A DNA stretch of 47,059 bases from Actinomycetes bacterium (GTDB lineage Bacteria > Actinomycetota > Actinomycetes > Mycobacteriales > Pseudonocardiaceae). Position 1 is the first letter of the stretch, and each line of letters begins with the position of its first letter. The notes under the pieces were generated by a model. It was not told the DNA's origin. It was given only the letters and a program-made list of their open reading frames with translations, and searched no databases. The stretch is taken from contig JAJYTH010000016.1 in the NCBI GenBank assembly GCA_021793175.1, positions 1-47,059 on the forward strand, given 5' to 3'. Positions 33,103-40,419 of the stretch are shown in pieces. The translations under genes were made by a program, and so were the position numbers.

Positions 33103-34107
33103 GTGGCCAGGAAGTGGGGTAGGCGCAGAAGGGCGAAGAGCCCGGTCGTGGTGCCGCAGGCGTTGGATGTCGAAGCCATGTTCGACATGCCGCAGCCGGC
33201 ACGTCCGGTCCGTCAGGCGCGTCCTCCTGCCTCGAGTACACCGTTGGCCGATCGGCTCGGCGAGGGCGCACCGGGGGTCACGGAGAACTACGTGGTGCTG
33301 CCGCGTTCGTTGGCCGAGAACATGCCGTTGCCCTGGCAGCAGCAGATGGCGTCGTTACTCACCCAGTTCCACGAGGTCCACGGTGGCTTGTCGTGGCCGA
33401 CTTATCGCGTGGTGCCTTCCCGGTCCGAGCGTCTGGTCGACCTCGACGAGGAGCAGCTCGCCGAGGCCGGTTACCTCGTGGAGCTCGATGCCGACGGCGA
33501 GCTGGTCTACCGCGATCGCACCGGTCGGCGCGTGGAGGACCCGGAGAGCACCGTGGTGCTCGTGCCGTGTCTCGATCCGATCCTGCGTCGCTCCGGCGAG
33601 CCAGGTGAGTCCGGCAAGGCCGGTGAGGGCGGGGAAGTCGAGGAAGCCGGGGAAGCCGAGAAAACCGCGGCCACTCCGGAAAACGGCCAAGTCGAGCGGA
33701 GGCGAGCGCAACCGGGAGCGGCACCGATGAACATCGGCCCGCAGCCGGTGTGGCGCACCACCACTCCCACCCGCGCTGCCACGGCGCCGCCACTACCGCC
33801 ACCGCCCACCGCGCCGTCCGTGTCACAGCCACCCGTGTCCCAGCCGTCTGTGCCCCAGCCGCCGGTGTCGCAACCACCCGGGTCCGTGGAGCCCACGCAG
33901 TCGGCCGGGCCTGACATGCCGACCGGTTCCGACGGTGGACGCGGCTGGTTCGACGACTCGGCCGAAGCCGGCGGGAAGACAGCGGAGGTCCGGGGAGTCC
34001 AGGAGGCACGAGCCGAGGGTGAGCAGTCACCCGGCGACTCGGTGGAACCGGAGTTCGGCCCCACGGGTGACGAACCGACGGAGATCCCGTACCGCTACCG
34101 TCGTTGA
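33103..34107 (+). CDS. Proline-rich protein of unknown function, last gene of the secretion locus
   Basis: 334 residues from GTG 33103, chosen for the strong AGGAGGAGG just upstream; a GTG at 33088 overlapping the previous stop is the alternative. The N-terminus is very basic (RKWGRRRRAK). Residues about 55-165 look folded (NYVVLPRSLAENMPLPWQQQ, then WPTYRVVPSR and VDLDEEQLAEAGYLVELD). The rest is low-complexity: GEAGE-type repeats, then a proline region with repeated VSQPP units, then an acidic end. No membrane segment or signal peptide. I do not recognise the folded part; by place it is a cytoplasmic accessory or substrate-adaptor candidate. Confidence 0.75.
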   Translation: MARKWGRRRRAKSPVVVPQALDVEAMFDMPQPARPVRQARPPASSTPLADRLGEGAPGVTENYVVLPRSLAENMPLPWQQQMASLLTQFHEVHGGLSWPTYRVVPSRSERLVDLDEEQLAEAGYLVELDADGELVYRDRTGRRVEDPESTVVLVPCLDPILRRSGEPGESGKAGEGGEVEEAGEAEKTAATPENGQVERRRAQPGAAPMNIGPQPVWRTTTPTRAATAPPLPPPPTAPSVSQPPVSQPSVPQPPVSQPPGSVEPTQSAGPDMPTGSDGGRGWFDDSAEAGGKTAEVRGVQEARAEGEQSPGDSVEPEFGPTGDEPTEIPYRYRR

Positions 34108-34130
34108 GCGGTCCATGCGACGCTGACGAC

Positions 34131-34352
34131 ATGGCAGCCAAACGCAAGGACCCGAACCCACCGTCGGGCTGGTGGTACAACACGCGGACCGGCGAGGTCG
34201 AACACGGCGAGTTGTCGCGAGCCATCGACCTTATGGGGCCGTACCCGGACGAGGCCACCGCCCGGCGTGCTCTGGAGATCGCCCGTGAACGTACCAAACG
34301 GGCCGACAAGGAAGAGGCCGAATGGGAGGGGGAGGATTTCGACGAGCAGTGA
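34131..34352 (+). CDS. Small conserved actinobacterial protein (SPOR-like)
   Basis: 73 residues from ATG 34131. It begins MAAKRKDPNPPSGWWYNTRTGEVEHG, then PYPDEATARRALEIARERTKR and an acidic end. Short proteins with the GWWYNxRTGxVEHG motif are widespread in actinobacteria and are often labelled SPOR-domain-like; the role is unknown. It is cytoplasmic by appearance. It follows the secretion locus by 23 bp, but its wide conservation suggests it belongs to the core genome. Confidence 0.8.
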   Translation: MAAKRKDPNPPSGWWYNTRTGEVEHGELSRAIDLMGPYPDEATARRALEIARERTKRADKEEAEWEGEDFDEQ

Positions 34353-34412
34353 GGACGAGCGGGACGACGAGCTGGTTGACGGGCTGATCGACGAGCTGAT
34401 GGGGTACAGGGC

Positions 34413-35198
34413 GTGAAAGACGATCTGGGTGCCGAGGTTCCGCTGTCCGGGCCGCCGAAGCGGGTGGTGTCGCTGGTGCCGTCGCTGACGGAGGCGGTGG
34501 CCACGACCGTGCCGGACGTCTTGGTCGGGGCCACGGATTACTGCACGCATCCCGCCGACCTGGACGTGGCGCGGGTGGGCGGGTCGAAGTACCCGAAGGT
34601 CGACGCTGTGCTCGACTGCGCGCCCGACCTGGTGCTGGGCAACTCGGAGGAGAACCGCCTCGAGGACGTGCGCAGGCTCCGGGAAGCGGGCGTGCCCGTG
34701 TGGGCGATGGCGGCGCCCGAGACGGTGCCCATGGCGTTGGAGTCGTTGCGGACGTTGTTCACGCGGGTGTTCGAAGTGGAGGCGCCCGCGTGGCTCGTCG
34801 AGTCCGAGGACACGTGGCGGGAGACCCAGTCGATACGGGCGCGGGCTGTGGTCCCGGTGTGGCGTAAACCGTGGGTGGTGCTGGGCCGCGACACCTTCGG
34901 AGGGGACATCCTGCGCAGGCTCGGGGTCCACAACGTCTACGCCGACGACCCCGAGGACGCCGACCGGTATCCGCGGCCGACGTTGGACGACCTGCGTGCC
35001 CGTTTCGACAGGGGAGAGGCGGACCTGTTGGTCCTGCCCGACGAGCCGTACGAGTTCACCGACGCCGACGGGCCCGATCATTTTCCCGGGGTGCCGTACG
35101 TGTTGGTGTCCGGGCGGCTGCTCAACTGGTACGGCCCGTCGTTGGTCGAGGCTCGGAAGGAGCTTTCAGCGGCCTTCGCCGACCTCGGGGCGCGATAG
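34413..35198 (+). CDS. Helical-backbone metal receptor (BtuF/FhuD-like) without signal peptide
   Basis: 261 residues from GTG 34413. The sequence follows class III periplasmic binding proteins: RVVSLVPSLTEAVA near the N-terminus, VGATDYCTHPADL, VGGSKYPKVDAVLDCAPDLVLGNSEENRLEDV, and a second lobe with WRKPWVVLGRDTFGGDILRRLGVHNVY. Such proteins bind cobalamin or ferric siderophores for ABC importers. Here no signal peptide or lipobox precedes the domain and no permease or ATPase gene is adjacent, so it seems cytoplasmic. Binding of a corrinoid is conceivable given cobD in the same region, but that is a guess. Confidence 0.82.
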   Translation: MKDDLGAEVPLSGPPKRVVSLVPSLTEAVATTVPDVLVGATDYCTHPADLDVARVGGSKYPKVDAVLDCAPDLVLGNSEENRLEDVRRLREAGVPVWAMAAPETVPMALESLRTLFTRVFEVEAPAWLVESEDTWRETQSIRARAVVPVWRKPWVVLGRDTFGGDILRRLGVHNVYADDPEDADRYPRPTLDDLRARFDRGEADLLVLPDEPYEFTDADGPDHFPGVPYVLVSGRLLNWYGPSLVEARKELSAAFADLGAR

Positions 35199-35212
35199 CG
35201 CGGTCACGGTCG

Positions 35213-36202
35213 TCATCGCCGACCGGCGAAGGTGTCGGTGGCGTTCCGCAGCGCCATGAGCACGCCAGGATCGGTCACGGCGTGTCCGGCGTTCTCCAGG
35301 ATGGTCAACGTCGAGTCCGGCCACACCCGATGCAGTTCGTACGCCGTGGTCGGAGGGCAGACGACGTCGTAGCGACCCTGCACGATGCGGCCGGGGATAC
35401 CCGCGAGGCGGTGGGCGTCGCGCAGCAGTTGGCCTTCGGCCAACCATGCGCGGTGCGTGAAGTAATGCAACGCGATCCGCGCGAACGGCACCGCGAAGGC
35501 CGGTGCGCTGTAGCTGGCGAGGAAACTCGGCTGGGGGATGGTCGAGACGATCGCGCCCTCCCACGCGCTCCACGCCACGGCCGCCCGTTCGGCCACGGCC
35601 CGGTCGGGCCCGTCGACCAGTGCCCGGTAGGCCGCGAGCAGGTCGTCCCGCTCCGACGGCGGCACCACTTCCACATAACGCTGCCACTGCTCGGGGAATA
35701 GGTGTCCGGCGCCGCCGTTGTAGAGCCAGTCGAGCTCGGAGGCTCGGGCGGTGAACACTCCCCGCAGCACGAGCTCACTGACCCGGGACGGGTGTTTCTC
35801 GGCGTAGGCCAGTGCGAGCGTGGCGCCCCACGAGCCGCCGAACACCTGCCAGGAGTCGATGCCGAGATGTTCGCGCAGCTTCTCCATGTCGGCCACGAGG
35901 TGCCAGGTGGTGTTGACCGACAGGTCGACGTCGGGGTCGCTCACGTGAGGTGTGCTGCGGCCCGACCCGCGCTGGTCGAACTGCACGATCCGGTACACGG
36001 AAGGGTTGAAGTGTCTGCGGGTGAGGGGGTTGCTGCCGCTACCGGGACCGCCGTGTAACACCACCACGGGTTTGCCCTCGGGATTGCCGCTGACCTCCCA
36101 GTACACATGGTTGCCGTCCCCGACGTCCAACATGCCCTGTTCGTGCGGAGCGATCGCTGGATACAGCGGTTCCGGCTTGGTCTGTGACCCGGTTTCCGAC
36201 AT
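35213..36202 (-). CDS. pip: Proline iminopeptidase (alpha/beta hydrolase, S33)
   Basis: 329 residues from ATG 36202, preceded by GGAAGG; an ATG at 36256 is possible but lacks support. Family features: HGGPGSGSNPLTRRHF (oxyanion loop, near residue 45), FDQRGSGRSTPH, the nucleophile elbow GGSWGATLALAY (Ser near 119), the GRYDVVCPP segment with the catalytic Asp, and ENAGHAV with the catalytic His. The enzyme releases N-terminal proline from peptides in the cytoplasm. It lies downstream of panB on the same strand. Confidence 0.94.
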   Translation of the reverse strand: MSETGSQTKPEPLYPAIAPHEQGMLDVGDGNHVYWEVSGNPEGKPVVVLHGGPGSGSNPLTRRHFNPSVYRIVQFDQRGSGRSTPHVSDPDVDLSVNTTWHLVADMEKLREHLGIDSWQVFGGSWGATLALAYAEKHPSRVSELVLRGVFTARASELDWLYNGGAGHLFPEQWQRYVEVVPPSERDDLLAAYRALVDGPDRAVAERAAVAWSAWEGAIVSTIPQPSFLASYSAPAFAVPFARIALHYFTHRAWLAEGQLLRDAHRLAGIPGRIVQGRYDVVCPPTTAYELHRVWPDSTLTILENAGHAVTDPGVLMALRNATDTFAGRR

Positions 36203-36267
36203 CTCGACACCTTCCACCCGACGACCCGGCACCGTCGAAGGCGCCGGGTCGTTCATAGCAGTGTCGC

Positions 36268-37167
36268 TCAGTGGAATGTGTGCTCGGGTGTGGGGAACGT
36301 CCTTCCGCGTACCTCCTCGGCGAACGTCTTCACCGCGTTGGTCAGCTCTCCGGCCAGGTCGGCGTACTGCTTGACGAACCTGGGTACGCGGCCGGTGCGC
36401 AGCCCGGCCATGTCCTGCCACACGAGCACCTGCGCGTCGCAGTCCGGTCCCGCCCCGATGCCCACGGTGGGGATGTGCAGTTCATGGGTGATCTGCTTGG
36501 CGATCTCGGCGGGCACCATCTCCATCACCACCGCGAACGCGCCCGCGTCCTGCAGGGCCAGAGCGTCGGCGATGAGGGCGTCGCCCGTGTCACCGCGGCC
36601 TTGGACGCGATAGCCACCGAGGTTGTGCTCGCTCTGTGGGGTGAAGCCGATGTGGCCCATCACCGGGACACCGGCCGTGGTCACCGCTTCCACGTGAGGC
36701 GCGAACTTTCGGCCGCCCTCCAGTTTGACGGCGTGGGCGCGGCCTTCCTTCATGAACCGTGCCGAAGTGGCCACGGCCTGCTCGGGGGACACCTGGTAGG
36801 AGCCGAACGGCAGGTCGGCCACCACGAGTGCCTTCGACACCGAGCGCGTCACGGCCCGGACCAGTGGCAGCATCTCCTCCACCGTGATCGGCAGCGAGGA
36901 TTCGTAGCCGTACACCGTGTTGGCGGCCGAGTCGCCCACCAACAGCACCGGGATGCCCGCCTCGTCGAACAGTCGGGCTGTGTAGGTGTCGTAGGCGGTG
37001 AGCATGGGCCAGGGCTCGCCCCGCTCTTTCAGCTCCCGCAGATGGTGGATGCGGACTCGTTTACGCGGCGGCGTCGCCGATTCGGCGGGTGTGCCGGGTG
37101 CGGCACCGTAGGGGGCGGGGGTTTCCGCCGAGTCCTGGGGCGCGGGTTGCGCATTGTCCTGTGACAT
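36268..37167 (-). CDS. panB: Ketopantoate hydroxymethyltransferase
   Basis: 299 residues from ATG 37167. After a 35-residue Ala/Pro-rich extension comes the PanB barrel: [39 protein letters not shown] (metal-binding Asp), [29 protein letters not shown], the catalytic-Glu stretch [11 protein letters not shown], and [20 protein letters not shown]. It transfers a hydroxymethyl group from methylene-tetrahydrofolate to 2-oxoisovalerate, the first step toward pantothenate and CoA. The 65-bp gap to pip suggests a shared transcript. PanB lies near Hip1 and GlnA2 also in mycobacteria. Confidence 0.96.
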   Translation of the reverse strand: MSQDNAQPAPQDSAETPAPYGAAPGTPAESATPPRKRVRIHHLRELKERGEPWPMLTAYDTYTARLFDEAGIPVLLVGDSAANTVYGYESSLPITVEEMLPLVRAVTRSVSKALVVADLPFGSYQVSPEQAVATSARFMKEGRAHAVKLEGGRKFAPHVEAVTTAGVPVMGHIGFTPQSEHNLGGYRVQGRGDTGDALIADALALQDAGAFAVVMEMVPAEIAKQITHELHIPTVGIGAGPDCDAQVLVWQDMAGLRTGRVPRFVKQYADLAGELTNAVKTFAEEVRGRTFPTPEHTFH

Positions 37168-37321
37168 CGCTGTCGACCGTCCTTCCCTCGAGGCCGTTCG
37201 CCGGTCCCCGGGTCGTGGATCGTTTGCGCCTACCAGCGTCCCATTGGCTTGAAATACTCCCCAAGTGCGCTGCGACGAGCTTCACAACGAGCGTGTCGAC
37301 CGCTCAGAGTGACCGGTCGAC

Positions 37322-37346
37322 TACCACGAAAGCGTGATGCGTGGTA
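37322..37346. promoter_or_regulatory. Inverted repeat in the promoter region of the DUF998-like gene
   Basis: TACCACG and CGTGGTA, perfectly complementary seven-base arms 11 bp apart, end 12 bp before the ATG at 37358. The right arm merges into a -10-like TATGTA (37345-37350), so transcription may begin close to the start codon. It could be an operator for an unknown regulator. Confidence 0.4.
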
Positions 37347-37357
37347 TGTAACTCGCC

Positions 37358-38068
37358 ATGCTGTCAGCTCAGCACCGTGCCGCGCCGCCGTTGCCCGCGG
37401 TGCGCAGGCTCACCGCGGTGCTGATGCTTCTCGGCGCCGTGGCTCATCTGGGGTTTCTCGCCGAGTTCCTGCTCGACACGGCCCTGTCTCCGTGGCGCGT
37501 GCTCCCGGCGTATCTGCTTGCCGAGCACCAGCCGTACCGGGACGTGTTCCGTGTCGCCGACTGGGTCGCCGGGGGCGCCTTCGTCGTGGTCTCTCCTCCG
37601 CTGCTGCGCATCGCACCCGTGCACTGGTTGAGCAGGCTCACCGTGGCTGTGCTGTTCGCATCCGGCGTGTTCCTGCTGTTACGGGCGGCGTTCCCTCCGG
37701 AATGCGTGCCCACGCCGTCCGGTCTGTGCGACTCGCCGGTCGAACGCACCGTCCAGGGTTCGGTGTTGTTGCCGGCCGTGCAGTATCTCGTCAGTCCCGC
37801 GATAGTGGCGGCGTGGTGGCACGGCCGGTGGCGTACGGCCGTTTGGACGCTGTTCGTGATCCAGCTCGCCACCTGGGCGGTGGTTATCGTCCTCGGGTGG
37901 TTCGCCCTCGGGTGGTTCGTGGGCTTGGCGGTGCGGGTGCAGATCGTCACGGGTTCCGCGTTGCTCGCCGTGGGCGCGGCCTATGTACTCGGCAAGGGCG
38001 TCACGCGGCCCTTCGGGGCGTCTCGACGCGATCGCGCGCGGGAGAGGGTCGGGCCATGCCCGGAATGA
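37358..38068 (+). CDS. Six-helix membrane protein, DUF998-like
   Basis: 236 residues with about six hydrophobic helices (around 18-40, 64-82, 92-112, 128-148, 155-180, 186-206). An extracellular loop near 113-127 has two cysteines (PPECVPTPSGLCDSP), a spacing that resembles DUF998 membrane proteins, which carry a conserved FP-C loop there. No catalytic motif is recognised. It overlaps the DinB gene by 13 bp and is divergent from panB. Confidence 0.75.
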   Translation: MLSAQHRAAPPLPAVRRLTAVLMLLGAVAHLGFLAEFLLDTALSPWRVLPAYLLAEHQPYRDVFRVADWVAGGAFVVVSPPLLRIAPVHWLSRLTVAVLFASGVFLLLRAAFPPECVPTPSGLCDSPVERTVQGSVLLPAVQYLVSPAIVAAWWHGRWRTAVWTLFVIQLATWAVVIVLGWFALGWFVGLAVRVQIVTGSALLAVGAAYVLGKGVTRPFGASRRDRARERVGPCPE

Positions 38069-38631
38069 CCGGTCCGGTCGCCGATGAGCGCGAGGGCCTG
38101 CTCGACTACCTCGCGCAGCAGCGCTACGTACTGTGTCTGACCGCGTATGGGCTGACCGAACAGCAGATCAGGGCCACGCCCACGGTGAGTTCGCTGAGTG
38201 TGGGCGGCATCATCAAACACGTCAGCCACACCGAACGTGCCTGGCTGGACCTGGTGGTGGGGGACGAGATCACCGATCCCGGTGACGACCTGCGTTTGGA
38301 GCCCTGGGAAACCCTCGCCGACCTCATCGGCGAGTACGAGACGGTGGCCACCCGCACCGAGCGGATCATCGTCGGCATCGACGATCTGAGCCGTCCGGTG
38401 CCCGTGCCGCGGGACGTGCCGTGGTTCCCGGACGACGTCGACGCCTGGTCGGTGCGGTGGGTGTTGTTGCATCTCATCGAGGAGACCGCCCGGCACGCCG
38501 GTCATGCCGACATCATCCGGGAATCCCTCGACGGTGCCACGGCGTTCCCGCTGATGGCCGCCGCCGAGGGTTGGCCCGAGACGCCGTGGCTGAAGCCGTG
38601 GACACCGCGGCGATCCGGTGAGGCGGGATGA
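38056..38631 (+). CDS. DinB-family (DUF664) metal-binding protein
   Basis: 191 residues from ATG 38056; a second ATG three codons on is equally possible. It is a four-helix-bundle DinB protein with the expected metal ligands: His in GGIIKHVSHTERAWLDLV (near 54-58) and the pair in LHLIEETARHAGHADIIRE (near 143-150). In actinobacteria, DinB-type proteins include mycothiol-dependent transferases and isomerases, and many act in detoxification; the exact reaction here is unknown. It is translationally overlapped with the membrane protein upstream and converges with nadE. Confidence 0.88.
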   Translation: MPGMTGPVADEREGLLDYLAQQRYVLCLTAYGLTEQQIRATPTVSSLSVGGIIKHVSHTERAWLDLVVGDEITDPGDDLRLEPWETLADLIGEYETVATRTERIIVGIDDLSRPVPVPRDVPWFPDDVDAWSVRWVLLHLIEETARHAGHADIIRESLDGATAFPLMAAAEGWPETPWLKPWTPRRSGEAG

Positions 38632-38675
38632 GGCGGGTTCGTGCCCGGCCGGAGGACGGTTTCCGACGAAGAAGG

Positions 38676-40397
38676 TCAGTGAGCCTCACGCCAGGCGCTG
38701 GTGATGGGCAGCCTGCGGTCGCGGCCGAACGCCTTGAAGGTGATCTTGGGACCGGGCGGGTACTGCCTGCGTTTGTATTCGGCACGGTCCACCATCCGCA
38801 CCACACGGTCGATGGTCTCCGCGTCGAATCCCGCCTCCAGCAGGTCGGCGAACCCGCGATCGCCTCCCACGTAGTTGTCGAGGATGTCGTCGAGCAACGC
38901 GTAATCGGGCAGTGAGTCGGTGTCGAGCTGGCCGGGCCGCAGCTCCGCCGACGGTGGTTTCGTGATCGAGTTGGGCGGGATCGGTGGTGTCTCCCCGCGT
39001 TTCTCGGCTTCCGCGTTGCGCCAGCGGGCCAGTTCCCACACCTGTGTCTTGAACACGTCCTTGATCGGTGCGAACCCGCCGACGGCATCGCCGTAGATCG
39101 TGGAGTACCCCACCGCCAGCTCGGTCTTGTTGCCCGTCGCCAGGACCAGGTGGCCATTCAGGTTGGACAGCGCCATCAGCAGCATGCCGCGCACCCGCGC
39201 CTGGATGTTCTCCTCGGCCACCCCTTCGAGCCGAAGCTGGTCGACGTAGGCCGCGACCATGTTCTCCACCGATTCCACCCGGAAATGGCAGCCGAGACGG
39301 CGCGCGAGGTCGGCGGCATCGGAACGCGAGTGCGCGGAGGAGTACTTCGACGGCATCGACACCCCGTGCACGGCGTCGCCTCCGAGCGCGTCGGCGGCGA
39401 GCGCGGCCACCACGGCCGAGTCGATCCCACCGGAGAATCCGAGGAGGACCGAACGGAAGTTGTTCTTGCGGACGTAGTCCCGTAGGCCCGTGACCAGGGC
39501 CGACCAGATCTCCGCCTCGTCGGACAGCGGTTCGGCGAGCTCGGGCCGGTACGTGACCGGGTAGGGGTCGAGCGGCGTGTCGCTGAGTACGCGGTGCCGC
39601 ACGGCGAAACCCTCCACCCCGGTCTCGCTCCTCGTTCGCCGCCGCTCCGGCAGGTCGAGGTCCACGACGAGCAGGTGTTCGGTGAACTGCGGCGCCCGGG
39701 CCAGCAGCACCCCGTCCGCGTCGACGATGATCGATCCACCGTCGAACACCAGGTCGTCCTGCCCGCCGACTAGGTTGGTGTAGACCACCGGGGCCTTCGC
39801 CTCGGCGGCACGTCGAGTCACCAACGGCAGCCGGATGTCACTTTTGCCCTGCTCGTACGGCGAGGCGTTCGGCGCGAGCACCAGGTCCACGCCGAATGCG
39901 CCCAGTGCCGTCACGGGGCCGCCCTCCTGCCACAGGTCCTCGCAGATCGCCATGCCGAGATCGACGCCGTGCACGCGCAGCACGGTGAGCGCTGTGCCCG
40001 GTTCGAAGTACCGGCGCTCGTCGAACACGCCGTAGTTGGGCAGGTGGTGCTTGTACTGCGTGGCCACGACCTCGCCCCGGTACAACGCGGCGACGGCGTT
40101 ACGGGGTCCACCCTCGTCGGCGTCGAGGTAGCCGACGACGACGCAGACATCGCCGTACCCGGCGTCGGCCACGGTGCGGGCGAGTTCGGTGACGGCCGTT
40201 CGGGACGCCTCGGTGAACGCGCTCCGCAGCGCGAGGTCCTCCACCGGGTAACCCGGCAGCGTCATCTCGGGGAAGACCACGACGTGGGCGTCCTCCGCCG
40301 CGGCCCGCCGTGTCCACTCGACGACGAGGTCGGAGTTGCCGCTCAGGTCACCGACGGTGGTGTTCACCTGGGCCAGGGCGATGCGCAGTTGTGGCAT
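38676..40397 (-). CDS. nadE: Glutamine-dependent NAD(+) synthetase
   Basis: 573 residues from ATG 40397. The N-terminal nitrilase-type glutaminase domain has its Glu-Lys-Cys triad at about residues 44 (VFPEMTLPGYP), 116 (YKHHLPNYG) and 152 (MAICEDLW). The C-terminal synthetase domain has the ATP P-loop GFSGGIDSAVV near 319-329 and HGVSMPSKYSS after it, ending with KITFKAFGRDRRLPI. Ammonia from glutamine is passed to adenylated nicotinic acid adenine dinucleotide to make NAD. It lies 22 bp after secA2 on the same strand. Its length is below that of the mycobacterial enzyme (about 680). Confidence 0.95.
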   Translation of the reverse strand: MPQLRIALAQVNTTVGDLSGNSDLVVEWTRRAAAEDAHVVVFPEMTLPGYPVEDLALRSAFTEASRTAVTELARTVADAGYGDVCVVVGYLDADEGGPRNAVAALYRGEVVATQYKHHLPNYGVFDERRYFEPGTALTVLRVHGVDLGMAICEDLWQEGGPVTALGAFGVDLVLAPNASPYEQGKSDIRLPLVTRRAAEAKAPVVYTNLVGGQDDLVFDGGSIIVDADGVLLARAPQFTEHLLVVDLDLPERRRTRSETGVEGFAVRHRVLSDTPLDPYPVTYRPELAEPLSDEAEIWSALVTGLRDYVRKNNFRSVLLGFSGGIDSAVVAALAADALGGDAVHGVSMPSKYSSAHSRSDAADLARRLGCHFRVESVENMVAAYVDQLRLEGVAEENIQARVRGMLLMALSNLNGHLVLATGNKTELAVGYSTIYGDAVGGFAPIKDVFKTQVWELARWRNAEAEKRGETPPIPPNSITKPPSAELRPGQLDTDSLPDYALLDDILDNYVGGDRGFADLLEAGFDAETIDRVVRMVDRAEYKRRQYPPGPKITFKAFGRDRRLPITSAWREAH

Positions 40398-40419
40398 GCC
40401 CTCATTCTCACCCACCCGG

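Noticed and set aside
24835..34107. Reading the secretion locus as a complete integrative conjugative element
   Set aside because: No integrase, excisionase, relaxase, replication gene, tRNA target or flanking direct repeat could be found on either side.
35213..36421. Proline iminopeptidase starting further upstream, within panB
   Set aside because: That would give about 70 extra Arg/Gly-rich residues overlapping panB; ATG 36202 has a ribosome binding site and fits the family length.
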